From Lachnospiraceae bacterium (lineage in GTDB: Bacteria; Bacillota; Clostridia; Lachnospirales; Lachnospiraceae): a stretch of DNA of 64,000 bases. Shown here in pieces: positions 1-8,800 of the stretch (position 1 is the first letter of the stretch; every line of letters starts with the position of its first letter). The notes below the pieces were generated by a model, which was given only the letters and a program-made list of their open reading frames with translations, was not told the DNA's origin and made no database searches. The DNA lies in assembly GCA_017618195.1 (NCBI GenBank), contig JAFZUW010000010.1:34690-98689 (forward strand), in the 5' to 3' direction. The position numbers and the translations under genes were made by a program.

Positions 1-606
1 GGAATGAGTAACGATGTCGCAGCCCCACTCGATCGGACGGCAGTTTACGGGAGTCGCAAACGTGTTGTCGATGATCAAAGGCATGCCGTGCTTGTGAGCA
101 AGCTTTGCGAAACGTTCAATATCATAAACCTGAACGGTCGGGTTCGTGATCGTCTCACCGAAGAAGCACTTGGTGTTGGGCTTGATGAGAGCCTCGATTT
201 CCTCGTCCGTCATGGACTGGTTGTAGAAAATGCACTCGATGCCCATCTTCTTCATCGTGGTTCCGAAGAGGTTGTAGGTACCGCCGTAAATGGTCTCACT
301 TGCAAGGAAGCTGTCGCCGCACTCGCAGATGTTGAATACTGCGAAGAAGTTGGCAGCCTGACCAGAAGAGGTAAGCATTCCGGCAAATCCGCCTTCCATA
401 GCGGTAAGCTTTGCGGCAGCGTAGTCGTTGGTCGGATTCTGCAGACGGGTATAGAAGTAACCGCTTGCTTCCAGATCAAACAGCTTGCCCATGGCATCGC
501 TGGTATCGTATTTGAATGTAGTACTCTGGTAAATCGGAACCTGTCTCGGTTCGCCCTGTCCGGGTTTCCATCCCTCGTGGATGGCCTTGGTTTCAATTCG
601 TGACAT
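1..606 (-). CDS. metY: O-acetylhomoserine aminocarboxypropyltransferase (sulfhydrylase), 5' part, runs off the left edge
   Basis: Reading leftward from the ATG at 606, 202 codons are open to the window edge, so the C-terminal half and the stop are missing. The protein starts MSRIETKAIHEGW and carries VPIYQSTTFKYDT, FYTRLQNPT and FGETITNPT, which are typical of the Cys/Met-metabolism PLP enzyme family. The long MetY-type spacing and the TRLQNPT block fit O-acetylhomoserine sulfhydrylase, which makes homocysteine or methionine from O-acetylhomoserine and sulfide in the cytoplasm. The PLP lysine lies beyond the edge and cannot be checked. The start is supported by a GGGAGGG site just upstream and by a sigma-A-like promoter at 640-668. 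A cystathionine synthase or lyase of the same fold is the main alternative. Confidence 0.88.
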   Translation of the reverse strand, partial: MSRIETKAIHEGWKPGQGEPRQVPIYQSTTFKYDTSDAMGKLFDLEASGYFYTRLQNPTNDYAAAKLTAMEGGFAGMLTSSGQAANFFAVFNICECGDSFLASETIYGGTYNLFGTTMKKMGIECIFYNQSMTDEEIEALIKPNTKCFFGETITNPTVQVYDIERFAKLAHKHGMPLIIDNTFATPVNCRPIEWGCDIVTHS

Positions 607-639
607 AGCACACCCTCCCAATAAAATTCGATTACAACT

Positions 640-668
640 AATCTATCACACACGCACCTGTTTTGCAA
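640..668 (-). promoter_or_regulatory. Sigma-A-type promoter of the O-acetylhomoserine sulfhydrylase gene
   Basis: On the minus strand TTGCAA (668-663) and TAGATT (645-640) are separated by 17 bases, 34 bases upstream of the ATG at 606. Both hexamers are near consensus. No SAM riboswitch or T-box is visible in the short leader, so any methionine control would have to act at the promoter. Confidence 0.55.
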
Positions 669-699
669 CCGAAAGATTCTTCGCCCGGTTATTGTTGAC

Positions 700-774
700 G
701 GCCGGGCCTGATGCCGAAGGACGCCCTCAAACCAAGCTGAATTGGTTTTCGGACGTCCTTCGACCGGCCCGGCC
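700..774. repeat. Long three-part interrupted palindrome
   Basis: Three nested inverted arms share one axis: GGCCGGGCC (700-708) with GGCCCGGCC (766-774), CGAAGGACG (715-723) with CGTCCTTCG (754-762), and AAACCAA (729-735) with TTGGTTT (742-748), around a GCTGAA loop. The interruptions are symmetric internal loops. Neither strand has a T-run after it, so it is not an ordinary terminator. It lies upstream of the metY promoter and beyond the flotillin terminator. A structured RNA, a miniature element or an mRNA-end stabiliser are all possible. Confidence 0.6.
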
Positions 775-858
775 TGTGAACCGACTAATCAGAGCAGATG
801 CTTTCCGGCAAGCCATGCTGACAAATCACTGAAAAGGAAATGGTTTTAGTTTTCGGAC

Positions 859-946
859 AAAAAAGGGTCCTCCGCGTGGCCGGAGGGGCGGTGCAAACCG
901 ATTTCAGCTCGGTTCTGCACTGCCCCTGCCGGTACAGGAGGACCCT
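859..946 (-). terminator. Long hairpin terminator of the flotillin gene
   Basis: AGGGTCCTCC (864-873) pairs with GGAGGACCCT (937-946). Inside, GGGGCGGTGCA plus AACCGA pairs with TCGGTT plus TGCACTGCCCC around a short loop. Read leftward, the stem is followed by six T residues (859-864), so it ends transcripts coming from the flotillin gene. The stem is unusually long for an intrinsic terminator. Confidence 0.75.
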
Positions 947-971
947 GTAGGGTTCCGATTATTCTAACGGA

Positions 972-2531
972 TTATTCCGTGATGGTCTCGGTTACGTCCT
1001 TAACGGTTTCCTTGTCGGTTACGATGGTCGCACCCTCAAGACCCGTTACGTTGATGTTGCGGTTAACCTTTGCATCATAGGACTCGGCGTTGATGATGTT
1101 GGCAAGATCAATGCCGGTAGCCTGCTTCATGCTTTCGAAAACCTTTGCCATAACAACGGGAACGTTTCCGGCAACCTGGTCGACACCGTTTGCGCCGCCT
1201 TCTCCGCCGCCGATGATCGTGATCTTATCAATCTGCTGGAGAGGAGCTGCAACCTGAGCTGCGATTTCGGGAAGAACCTTGATCATCATCTCGGCAACGG
1301 CTGCCTTGTTATACTTCGCATAAGCCTCGGCCTTCTTCTCCATTGCCTGAGCTTCCGCAAGACCTTTGGCTTCGATCGCCTTAGCCTCTGCCTCACCTAC
1401 GGCACGGATACCTTCAGCCTCCTGCTCTTTAGCGAAACGGTACGCTTCGGCCTGAGCCTTGCGGGCTTCTGCCTCACGCTGTGCTTCGAACTGTTTTGCT
1501 TCCGCATCACGCTGACGCTGATAAAGGATAGCGTCTGCTTTCTGCTGAGCGGCGTATTTGTCTGCTTCCGCCTGCTTCTTAACTTCTGCTTCAAGAGCAC
1601 GTTCCTTAACCTGAACGGCCTTCTCCTGCAGCTCGATTTCACGTTCCTGACGTGCGATGTTAGCATTTGCGGTCGTAATCTCAATCGTCTTACGCTGTTC
1701 CTCTTTCTGGATTTCGTAAGCCGCGTCGGCCATAGCCTTCTTGGTATCGGCATCCAGCTGGAGTTCGGACTTCTTGATGGCCAGTTCGTTCTGCTTCTTC
1801 GCGATTTCGGTCTGAGCAAGAACGGCCGCATCGTTACTTTCCTTATCGGCAGCAGCCTGAGCAACCTTGATGTCTCGCTCGGACTCGGCACGTGCGATTG
1901 CAGCGGCTTTCTTGATCTTTACGATGTTATCAATACCGAGGTTCTCAATTACTTCATTGCCGTCGACGAAGTTCTGTACGTTGAAGGAGATGATGTCAAG
2001 ACCCATTGCCGCAAGGTCGGGCTCGGCATTTTCCTTAACGAGGTTCGCGAATTTCTGACGGTCGGAAACCATCTCTTCGAGTTTCATACGGCCTACGATC
2101 TCACGGACGTTACCTTCCAGAACCTCACGGGAAACCGCAGCGACATAATCGGTGGGTTTGTTCAGGAAGTTCTCGGCAGCGAGACGAAGACGCTCGGGCT
2201 CGTTACTGATCTTTACGTTTACGGTTGCATCAACGTTGATGTTGATGTAGTCGGCGGTAGGAACCGCATTGCTTGTCTTTACATCGATCGGAATAAGGCG
2301 AAGATTCAGCTTATCCAGACGCTCAAAGAAAGGAACGCGGAAAGATGCACGGCCGATTACGACTTTGGATTTCCGTTTCCAACCGGAAATGATGAATGCC
2401 ATGTCCGGCGGAGCCTTAACGTAACCTGCGGCAAAGAGCAGGACGATTAAAACGGCTGCAATAATCCCCACGATGATCCAGGGGTTAATGTCATCCAATG
2501 CGGATGACTCCAAATAGGTTAGAAGACGCAT
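972..2531 (-). CDS. floT: Flotillin-like SPFH-domain membrane scaffold protein (FloT family)
   Basis: 519 residues, close to the length of Bacillus FloT. An N-terminal hydrophobic stretch (about 19-36, WIIVGIIAAVLIVLLFAAG) is followed by an SPFH domain (about 45-200). A long Ala/Glu/Lys-rich coiled coil with recurring AEA and EAQ units runs to about residue 400, and a Gly-rich C-terminal region ends the protein. Flotillins organise membrane microdomains and support assembly of signalling and secretion complexes. The start was set at 2531 because GGAGG stands at the right distance; a longer frame to 2597 has no such site. It is divergent from the phosphatase/kinase operon, which is itself a membrane signalling system. 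The family call is firm, while a link to the neighbouring kinase is inference. Confidence 0.9.
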   Translation of the reverse strand: MRLLTYLESSALDDINPWIIVGIIAAVLIVLLFAAGYVKAPPDMAFIISGWKRKSKVVIGRASFRVPFFERLDKLNLRLIPIDVKTSNAVPTADYININVDATVNVKISNEPERLRLAAENFLNKPTDYVAAVSREVLEGNVREIVGRMKLEEMVSDRQKFANLVKENAEPDLAAMGLDIISFNVQNFVDGNEVIENLGIDNIVKIKKAAAIARAESERDIKVAQAAADKESNDAAVLAQTEIAKKQNELAIKKSELQLDADTKKAMADAAYEIQKEEQRKTIEITTANANIARQEREIELQEKAVQVKERALEAEVKKQAEADKYAAQQKADAILYQRQRDAEAKQFEAQREAEARKAQAEAYRFAKEQEAEGIRAVGEAEAKAIEAKGLAEAQAMEKKAEAYAKYNKAAVAEMMIKVLPEIAAQVAAPLQQIDKITIIGGGEGGANGVDQVAGNVPVVMAKVFESMKQATGIDLANIINAESYDAKVNRNINVTGLEGATIVTDKETVKDVTETITE

Positions 2532-2627
2532 AAACAACCTCCGTTCTTGTGCGCGGCGGTGTGGCGCCGCTGCGATTATATGTTTTTGATATCCCACACG
2601 ACCGGGACCTGCCCGACTGTTGTATAT

Positions 2628-2656
2628 ATTATATTTTGACTGGGAGGAAAGAGCAA
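2628..2656 (-). promoter_or_regulatory. Candidate promoter of the flotillin gene
   Basis: Minus strand TTGCTC (2656-2651), 17 bases, then a perfect TATAAT (2633-2628), about 97 bases before the ATG at 2531. Between 2532 and 2831 no gene is visible: the stretch holds this promoter, a second AT-rich -10-like site at 2577-2582 and the promoter for the phosphatase gene on the other strand. Confidence 0.5.
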
Positions 2657-2743
2657 GTTAAATCTATGTTAAATGTGATTTACATACGGGGAAGAGAAAT
2701 TTACACCACCGCAAAAAATATGGGTTCATTTTCCACAAATAGG

Positions 2744-2772
2744 TTGCGCGCGTGCGCGGAAAATGCTATCAT
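2744..2772 (+). promoter_or_regulatory. Candidate promoter of the phosphatase/kinase operon
   Basis: TTGCGC (2744-2749), 17 bases, TATCAT (2767-2772). The ATG of the phosphatase gene follows 60 bases later behind an AGGAGGGG site. The GC-rich spacer (GCGCGCGTGCGCG) is itself partly palindromic. Confidence 0.45.
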
Positions 2773-2831
2773 AAATGATATATAGTAAACAATAGGGGGA
2801 GTCTATCCTTTTTTCGGCATAGGAGGGGATT

Positions 2832-3602
2832 ATGAAATACAGATTCGCAAGCCATACGGACGTCGGCCTACGAAAAAGCACCAATCAGGACAGCTTCTGC
2901 ATCCGGGAAGCGGAAACCGACAAAGGGACGGTTTTCTTTGCGCTTCTCTGCGACGGCATGGGCGGTCTTGCCAAGGGCGAAGTGGCCAGCGCAACGCTGA
3001 TCCGCGTATGGAGCGGGTGGTTTACAAAGGATCTGCCGCATATCCTCGCGGGGGATGACATTCTGGACGCAGTGCAAACCTCCTGGACGCATCTGATGGT
3101 CAGCGAGAACTACCGGATCGGGCAGTTCGGACTGCAGCACAATATCAATATGGGATCCACATTTACCGGCATCCTCGTATTGGAAGACGGCAGTTATCTG
3201 ATCGGTCATGTCGGGGACTCCCGCGCATACCGGATCACGGACGACAGCATCGAGCAGCTGACCAATGACCAGACGCTCGTTGCGAGAGAAGTGGAAGCCG
3301 GAAGGCTGACGCCCGAAGAGGCGGCGGTCGATCCGCGAAGAAGCATTCTTCTGCAGTGCATCGGTGCCTCGGCATCGGTTACCCCGGAGTTCTTCCGCGG
3401 GACGGTGAAAGAGGGAGAGAATTATCTGCTCTGCTGCGACGGGTTCCGGCATCTGATCACCAAAGAGGAATTCATCGAAAGCCTTTGCCCGTCGGCCAAC
3501 CCGACGGAAGAGGTCATGAAAGAGCATTTGAAAGAACTCGTGGAACTGAACAAACAGAGAAAAGAGACCGATAACATATCCGCGGTACTGATCGGAGTAT
3601 GA
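2832..3602 (+). CDS. PP2C-family serine/threonine protein phosphatase
   Basis: 256 residues, standard for bacterial PrpC/Stp phosphatases. The metal-binding motifs are in place: TNQD with Asp20, CDGMGG with Asp41, VGDSRAY near 127-132, CCDGF with Asp203 and the terminal DNISAVLIGV. The enzyme removes phosphate from Ser/Thr residues using Mn/Mg and normally opposes the kinase encoded beside it. The start is preceded by AGGAGGGG. The kinase start codon follows 11 bases after the stop, the usual PrpC-PrkC arrangement. It is not beside the ribosome-biogenesis genes that often flank prpC-prkC in Bacillota, so it probably serves this operon rather than being the housekeeping copy. Confidence 0.93.
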   Translation: MKYRFASHTDVGLRKSTNQDSFCIREAETDKGTVFFALLCDGMGGLAKGEVASATLIRVWSGWFTKDLPHILAGDDILDAVQTSWTHLMVSENYRIGQFGLQHNINMGSTFTGILVLEDGSYLIGHVGDSRAYRITDDSIEQLTNDQTLVAREVEAGRLTPEEAAVDPRRSILLQCIGASASVTPEFFRGTVKEGENYLLCCDGFRHLITKEEFIESLCPSANPTEEVMKEHLKELVELNKQRKETDNISAVLIGV

Positions 3603-3613
3603 GGTAAACGAAC

Positions 3614-5311
3614 GTGGCTGAAGTAGGACAGATTATTAACAACAAATACGAAATCCTGAAGCTCATCGGTAAGGGCGGTATGTCCAGAGTTTACCTTGCC
3701 ATGGATACGAATATCCATAAGCCGTGGGCGGTCAAGGAAATCGATAAGACGGTACGGGACCAGAATAACGAAGTGATCATTCAGAGTGCGATTGCGGAAG
3801 CCAACCTGATCAAAGAGCTGGACCATAACGCGATCGTCCGTATCGTGGACATTATCGATGAGCCTGACAAGATTTTCATCATAGAAGACTATATCGACGG
3901 CGAGACGCTCAATGCGATCGTGCTCCGGGAAGGCGCACAGCCGCAGGAAAAGGTGATCGAGTGGGCAATCCAGATCTGCTCCGCGCTCGAGTACCTGCAT
4001 ACGAGAAAGCCGCCGATCATTTACCGCGACATGAAGCCGGCCAACGTTATGCTGAAGCCGGAAGGCAATGTCAAGATCATCGACTTCGGTATCGCCCGTG
4101 AGTATAAGGAGCAGAATACCGAGGATACGAAGTGTCTCGGAACGAAGGGCTATGCGGCGCCCGAGCAGTTCGGCGGCAAAGGACAGACCGATGCCCGTAC
4201 CGACATATACTGCCTCGGCGTTACCATGTATTATCTCGTTACCGGCATGAACCCGAGCGAGCCGCCTTATGAGATTTATCCGATCCGTCACTGGAATCCG
4301 AAACTCTCGAGCGGTCTTGAGGCCATCATTTTGAAATGCACGCGGCCCAACCCGAGCGAACGTTTCCAGTCGTGCGCGGAGCTCAGCTATGCGCTTCAGC
4401 ATTATGAGGAATATACCGCGCAGTACCGCACCAAGCAGGTTATGAAGGTCGTTAAGTTCGGCGCGATGGTGATCGCCGGACTGTTCTTCATCGGTGTCGG
4501 ATGCTTCGGACTCGCACAGCGCGTGCGCCGGATGAACTCCGACTTTACGCTCAACATGGACCGTGCGGCTATGACAAGTGATGATGACGAGAAGCTCCGT
4601 TACTATGAGCGTGCAATCGCGATCAAGCCCGGCGATGTGGAGCCTTATCTCGGCATTGTCAATCTCGTTAAGAAAGACATGGATTTCAGTATTGAGGATG
4701 AAAGACTGCTGAAATCTTACGTAACGCCGAACCGCGAAGCGCTCCGCAAGGACGATAACTATGCGAAGCTTGCTTATGAGATCGGCAAGCTGTATTGGTA
4801 CTATTTCTCCTACGGAACCGAGAACGGGGACGACAATACGCTTTCGAGACGGCGTGTGGCCGTACAATGGTTCGCGGACGCGGTATTATACGGCGATCCC
4901 GACGATGACGGATACCGGATGGCGGAAGTTTACAATACGATCGGCCAGTTCACGACGACGATCGATATGATGATCCGTGAAGGCGACGACGGCGGCGAAT
5001 ATAAAAAATACTGGGTTTCCCTCCGCGAAATGCTGGATTCCATCAGCGCGGATGACAGTGAAGTAATAGAACTCGAAATCTATCAGCAGATCATTGATGC
5101 CGTAATCGGACGAAGCAAGGGCTTCCGGACGGACGGCGTAACCTATACGGAGATGAACAGTGTTCTCGGACGGGTTGAAGAAGGATTGAAAGACTGTTAC
5201 CCGATTTCCGGACAGAATATTGAATTGAAAGAAGAAATTCTTTCCAAGGTCGATGATGCATGGGCAGCCTTTGACCGCGACTTCGCCAAGGAAAGGAGGA
5301 GTGCGGAATGA
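3614..5311 (+). CDS. Membrane-anchored Hanks-type serine/threonine protein kinase
   Basis: 565 residues with a GTG start behind GAGG. Kinase domain about 1-270: Gly loop GKGGMSRVY (19-27), ATP lysine Lys41, catalytic YRDMKPANV with Asp139, DFG 157-159, and GYAAPEQF for the activation segment. The usual His of HRD is Tyr here, a variant seen in some bacterial kinases. One transmembrane helix (about 277-301) is followed by an extracellular part of about 265 residues. That part contains a TPR-like stretch (YYERAIAIKPG...PYLGIV) and no PASTA repeats, so the ligand is probably not muropeptide as in PrkC. The gene overlaps the next one by ATGA. Likely partners are the upstream phosphatase and the two membrane proteins downstream. 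Confidence 0.93.
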   Translation: MAEVGQIINNKYEILKLIGKGGMSRVYLAMDTNIHKPWAVKEIDKTVRDQNNEVIIQSAIAEANLIKELDHNAIVRIVDIIDEPDKIFIIEDYIDGETLNAIVLREGAQPQEKVIEWAIQICSALEYLHTRKPPIIYRDMKPANVMLKPEGNVKIIDFGIAREYKEQNTEDTKCLGTKGYAAPEQFGGKGQTDARTDIYCLGVTMYYLVTGMNPSEPPYEIYPIRHWNPKLSSGLEAIILKCTRPNPSERFQSCAELSYALQHYEEYTAQYRTKQVMKVVKFGAMVIAGLFFIGVGCFGLAQRVRRMNSDFTLNMDRAAMTSDDDEKLRYYERAIAIKPGDVEPYLGIVNLVKKDMDFSIEDERLLKSYVTPNREALRKDDNYAKLAYEIGKLYWYYFSYGTENGDDNTLSRRRVAVQWFADAVLYGDPDDDGYRMAEVYNTIGQFTTTIDMMIREGDDGGEYKKYWVSLREMLDSISADDSEVIELEIYQQIIDAVIGRSKGFRTDGVTYTEMNSVLGRVEEGLKDCYPISGQNIELKEEILSKVDDAWAAFDRDFAKERRSAE

Positions 5312-5835
5312 GTACGACAGCATGGCTTGTATTTGCTATCATCGGATTTTCGCTGGCCGCCGCATGCTTCGGCGTTGCCGTAGTCCTCTTTGTCCGGTAT
5401 AAGATTCCGGACGTGCTCGGCGACCTGACCGGCCGCAGGGCGGCGAAGGAAGTGGCGGAACTCCGCGGAGACCGTCAGGACTCAAAGAAGATGACGTCAA
5501 GCGGCGTCCATACGTCTGGGTTCCAGGCAATGGCCCTGGCGCATGAATCGAAGAGACTCGACGTTAAGTCGGAAGACCTTGAGGAGGGCAATTCCCCGAC
5601 CGAAGCGTTCGGCCCGGACAACCCGAATCTGAGCGGATATTCCGGCAAAGAAGCAACGACCGGCGTATTGCAGGAGCCGGTACAGATCGGAATTACGCAG
5701 GTTCTGAATGAAACCGGAGAAGCAATTGTTCCGGTGCAGCCCGCAACGGTTCCTCAGACGGAAGACCTGAAACGGGTGGCGAAATTTGAAATTGTAAGAA
5801 GTGTAACGGAAGTACACACGGACGAATACGTATAA
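5308..5835 (+). CDS. Single-helix membrane protein of unknown function, possible kinase substrate
   Basis: 175 residues. A membrane helix lies at about 5-28 (WLVFAIIGFSLAAACFGVAVVLFV). A cytoplasmic tail rich in Thr, Ser, Glu and Asp follows, with several TE/TG/TD patterns such as SPTEAF and TEVHTDEYV. No enzymatic motif was recognised. The ATG overlaps the kinase stop (ATGA), so translation is coupled and the three proteins are made together. The position between a Ser/Thr kinase and a surface protein, plus the disordered Thr-rich tail, make it a reasonable phosphorylation target or adaptor. That is inference from context only. Confidence 0.75.
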   Translation: MSTTAWLVFAIIGFSLAAACFGVAVVLFVRYKIPDVLGDLTGRRAAKEVAELRGDRQDSKKMTSSGVHTSGFQAMALAHESKRLDVKSEDLEEGNSPTEAFGPDNPNLSGYSGKEATTGVLQEPVQIGITQVLNETGEAIVPVQPATVPQTEDLKRVAKFEIVRSVTEVHTDEYV

Positions 5836-5846
5836 GGAGGTGCGAT

Positions 5847-8800
5847 ATGAAACATCGGATTGAAAAACCAATCACAAAGCTTGTTTCGGCTGTAATGACC
5901 GCCCTCCTTGTGTTTAATTTGATCCCGGTTGGTTCATTTCGTACCAGAGCGGAGGGTGACGAGCCTTTAGTCAGCGCGAATTATACTCTTGTGTATAATG
6001 ACGATGTGCAGGGAATCACTCCCATTTATATCGGTGGATCGTTTGAGCTGACCAATACCGCGGACGAGAGTGAAAAGCATTCCGGAGAAGTGGACGGAGG
6101 ACGCTTTGAGGTGACCGGTTTTACGGATGGGGCGACCTATTCCCTAAACCTTAAGCTGAACGATGCAACAGACTGGTTCTGCGATATCGCGGGGAACCGT
6201 TTCTTCAGAATGCCCGTCCTGCCCATGAACGTCGTTTTGAACAATACCCTTTCGGGAACGATTGTCTGCAGCCGGATCGGCGAGGCGCAGTACAGCGGTT
6301 CCGTTCGGGATACGGAGGGAAATCCGGTTGAAAACGCAAGCGTAATTGTTTCCTCTGTCGGATCGTATCTGCTCGTTATTCCTTATACGGGACAGACCGA
6401 TTCGCAGGGCAATTACACGATCAATCTTCCGGACCTGCCGGGACAAAGTATCGAAATGGAGATTTCGAAGGACGGTCATTATTCCGCTTCGATTTCGGCA
6501 ATTCCCGCGGAAGGCAGGAGTTTCGGGGAGAGCACGCTGAACAATATTAAACCCGACCGGACCAAACCGGTGATTTCGGTACCGCAGTCGGAAGACCGGT
6601 TCGACTATTATGATGCATCGGGACTCGGACGTGCCGGCGTAACGAAGGCTCGGATACAGTTTAAGGACGAAACTCCCGCTGACCCTTACGAGGAAGTAAG
6701 CGGGCTGAAAAAGATTTATATTATCGACGAAGCGCTCGGAACATTTGAGGACGTACGGCAGAAGGTTACCGATCCGATCACCCTGGACGGAGAAACCTCT
6801 TATACGTATGTTTTCGACGTCACGCCCGGCAAGGTTTACACGATTTATGCCGAAGATGCGCAGGGCAATCACTCCGAAGCGTACACCGTAACCTATCAGA
6901 ATGACGATCAGCCGCCCGTTTATTGGAACGCGGGCCTTTATACCGATCCGGAAACCAACGATCAGACGGGGATTACGGTAAAGACGGACGGATATCATTC
7001 GCCGCAGACGGTTTATCTCCGTTTCGAGACCAATGATACCGGAAGCAACGTGAATTCCGGTGTGGATCATGCCGAAGTATTCGTTAAGAGTAAAACTTCC
7101 GAAGGATACGATCGTTATGCAGTGGCTGAACCGAACGGCGCGAATGTCTGCTGCATAGAACTGACCGGCAGCACATTTAACGACTACCGGAAGCTCGGAG
7201 TTGTTATTTACGACAAGGCCGGAAACGGAACCGCCTTGATGTCGCTTACCGATATGAATCTGCAGAAGGACTGCCTGGCAATCGGAAGCATGAAGCCGGT
7301 CATCACGGAGGCTGTGGAAGGCACGAGCGTCAGCCCGATTGAGGGTGTACCCGGCAGCGTATTTAAGGATCCGCCGAAGTTCACATTTACCTTTACCGAC
7401 CCTGAGGAAATCGGATTCACGGATATTACCGTTAAGGTTAACGGTACCGTCTGGACTCCGGAAACCGATGAGGAGATTCTGCTCGCGGACATTCCGTATG
7501 CATCCGGAACGCAGATTGAGCTTTGCGATCCGAAGGACGAGGAAGGAAACAGTCTTCTTAAGGAAGGCAGCAACGACATTGTGGTAAGCTGCACGAGTCT
7601 GTCGGGTTCGGCATCGAAGTCCTATCAGTATATTCTTGACACGAAGGCTCCCGTGATCTCGAAGATTACGGTGGACCCGTATTCGGAAGGAACCGCGCTC
7701 GGTATAACAAACGGCATTGTTTATTCGACCGGAGCGGTTAAGGTTACGGTTGAAGCCGCAGACGGAACGACCTTTGCAGGTCTTTCGAGCGTAACGCTTC
7801 TGAATGACGGAACCGACTATAAAACGGAAGCGGTAACGGAAGGAAACAAAGCGGTATTCGTGATTCCGCTTGACTATTCGGAATCGGTAGATTATTCCCT
7901 CAATATTTCCGTGAAAGCAAAGGATGCTCTCGGAAATGAAACGTCAGAGACGATTCTGACCGCAGAGAATTCCAATACCGGGACCGGAACCATTTACATT
8001 TCTTCCCGCAAAACCGAGATCACGCTTTCCATTCCGGCTGGGACGGTAATCGGAGAGAAGACGTGGTATTCGGCACCGCCGGTTCTTTCGGTTTCGGCGA
8101 AGGACGAATTTGCCGGAATCTCCAAGATTTACGTGAGTGTTAACGGCCGGGAAGTGGAAGGATCGCCGTTTACATTTACCGACGTTCCCTTACCCACGGA
8201 GAAAACGCTGGAAACTGCGTTTGAAGCGGCCCTGGCGGAGGAATCCGGCTTATGTCACATCATCGTTACCGTGATGAACGGTGCCGGAGCGCTGACCAAT
8301 ACGCAGAAAGAGATTTATCTGGACTGCAGTGCGCCGGAGGTAGATGCATTCGGTCTTGATGCGTCGGAAGGTTATTCACTGAATCTTACCGAACACGGAA
8401 ATTATGCGAACGGACCGATTGAAGTGACCGTTTCGGCACAGGATGACCGTGTCGGGATTGAAAAGATTGTTCTTCTGGCTGACGGAACGGAAATCGCGGA
8501 GCAGGCTCCGGACGCAGACGGAACAGCCGTATTTACCGTATCTCCCGAACAGTTCTCATCGGATATCGTACGGCACAATGTCAGTGCATATGCGGTTGAC
8601 CGTCTCGGAAATGCAGGGGATTCGACGGCACTGATACCTTATGAGAATTCCGATGTACATTCCGAGGACATCGTATTTGACGTTACCGCACCTGATGTGA
8701 CGGGTGCGTTAGAGGAAGGTACTCCCGAAGGAAGAACGACCGGAGAAGGCGAGGCGCAGAAGGTTTGGTATTCCTCCGATGTTACATGGAATATCAGCAT

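Noticed and set aside
4-603. Plus-strand frame of 199 codons at the left edge
   Set aside because: It is the shadow of the O-acetylhomoserine sulfhydrylase gene on the minus strand, which has conserved PLP-enzyme motifs, a ribosome site and a promoter.
3422-4867. Minus-strand frame of 481 codons
   Set aside because: It lies antisense to the kinase gene, whose full set of catalytic motifs is on the plus strand; the frame has no recognisable domain.
6144-7070. Minus-strand frames opposite the giant surface protein
   Set aside because: The plus strand has an uninterrupted 2363-codon frame with signal peptide and repeats; the minus frames lack any signature.
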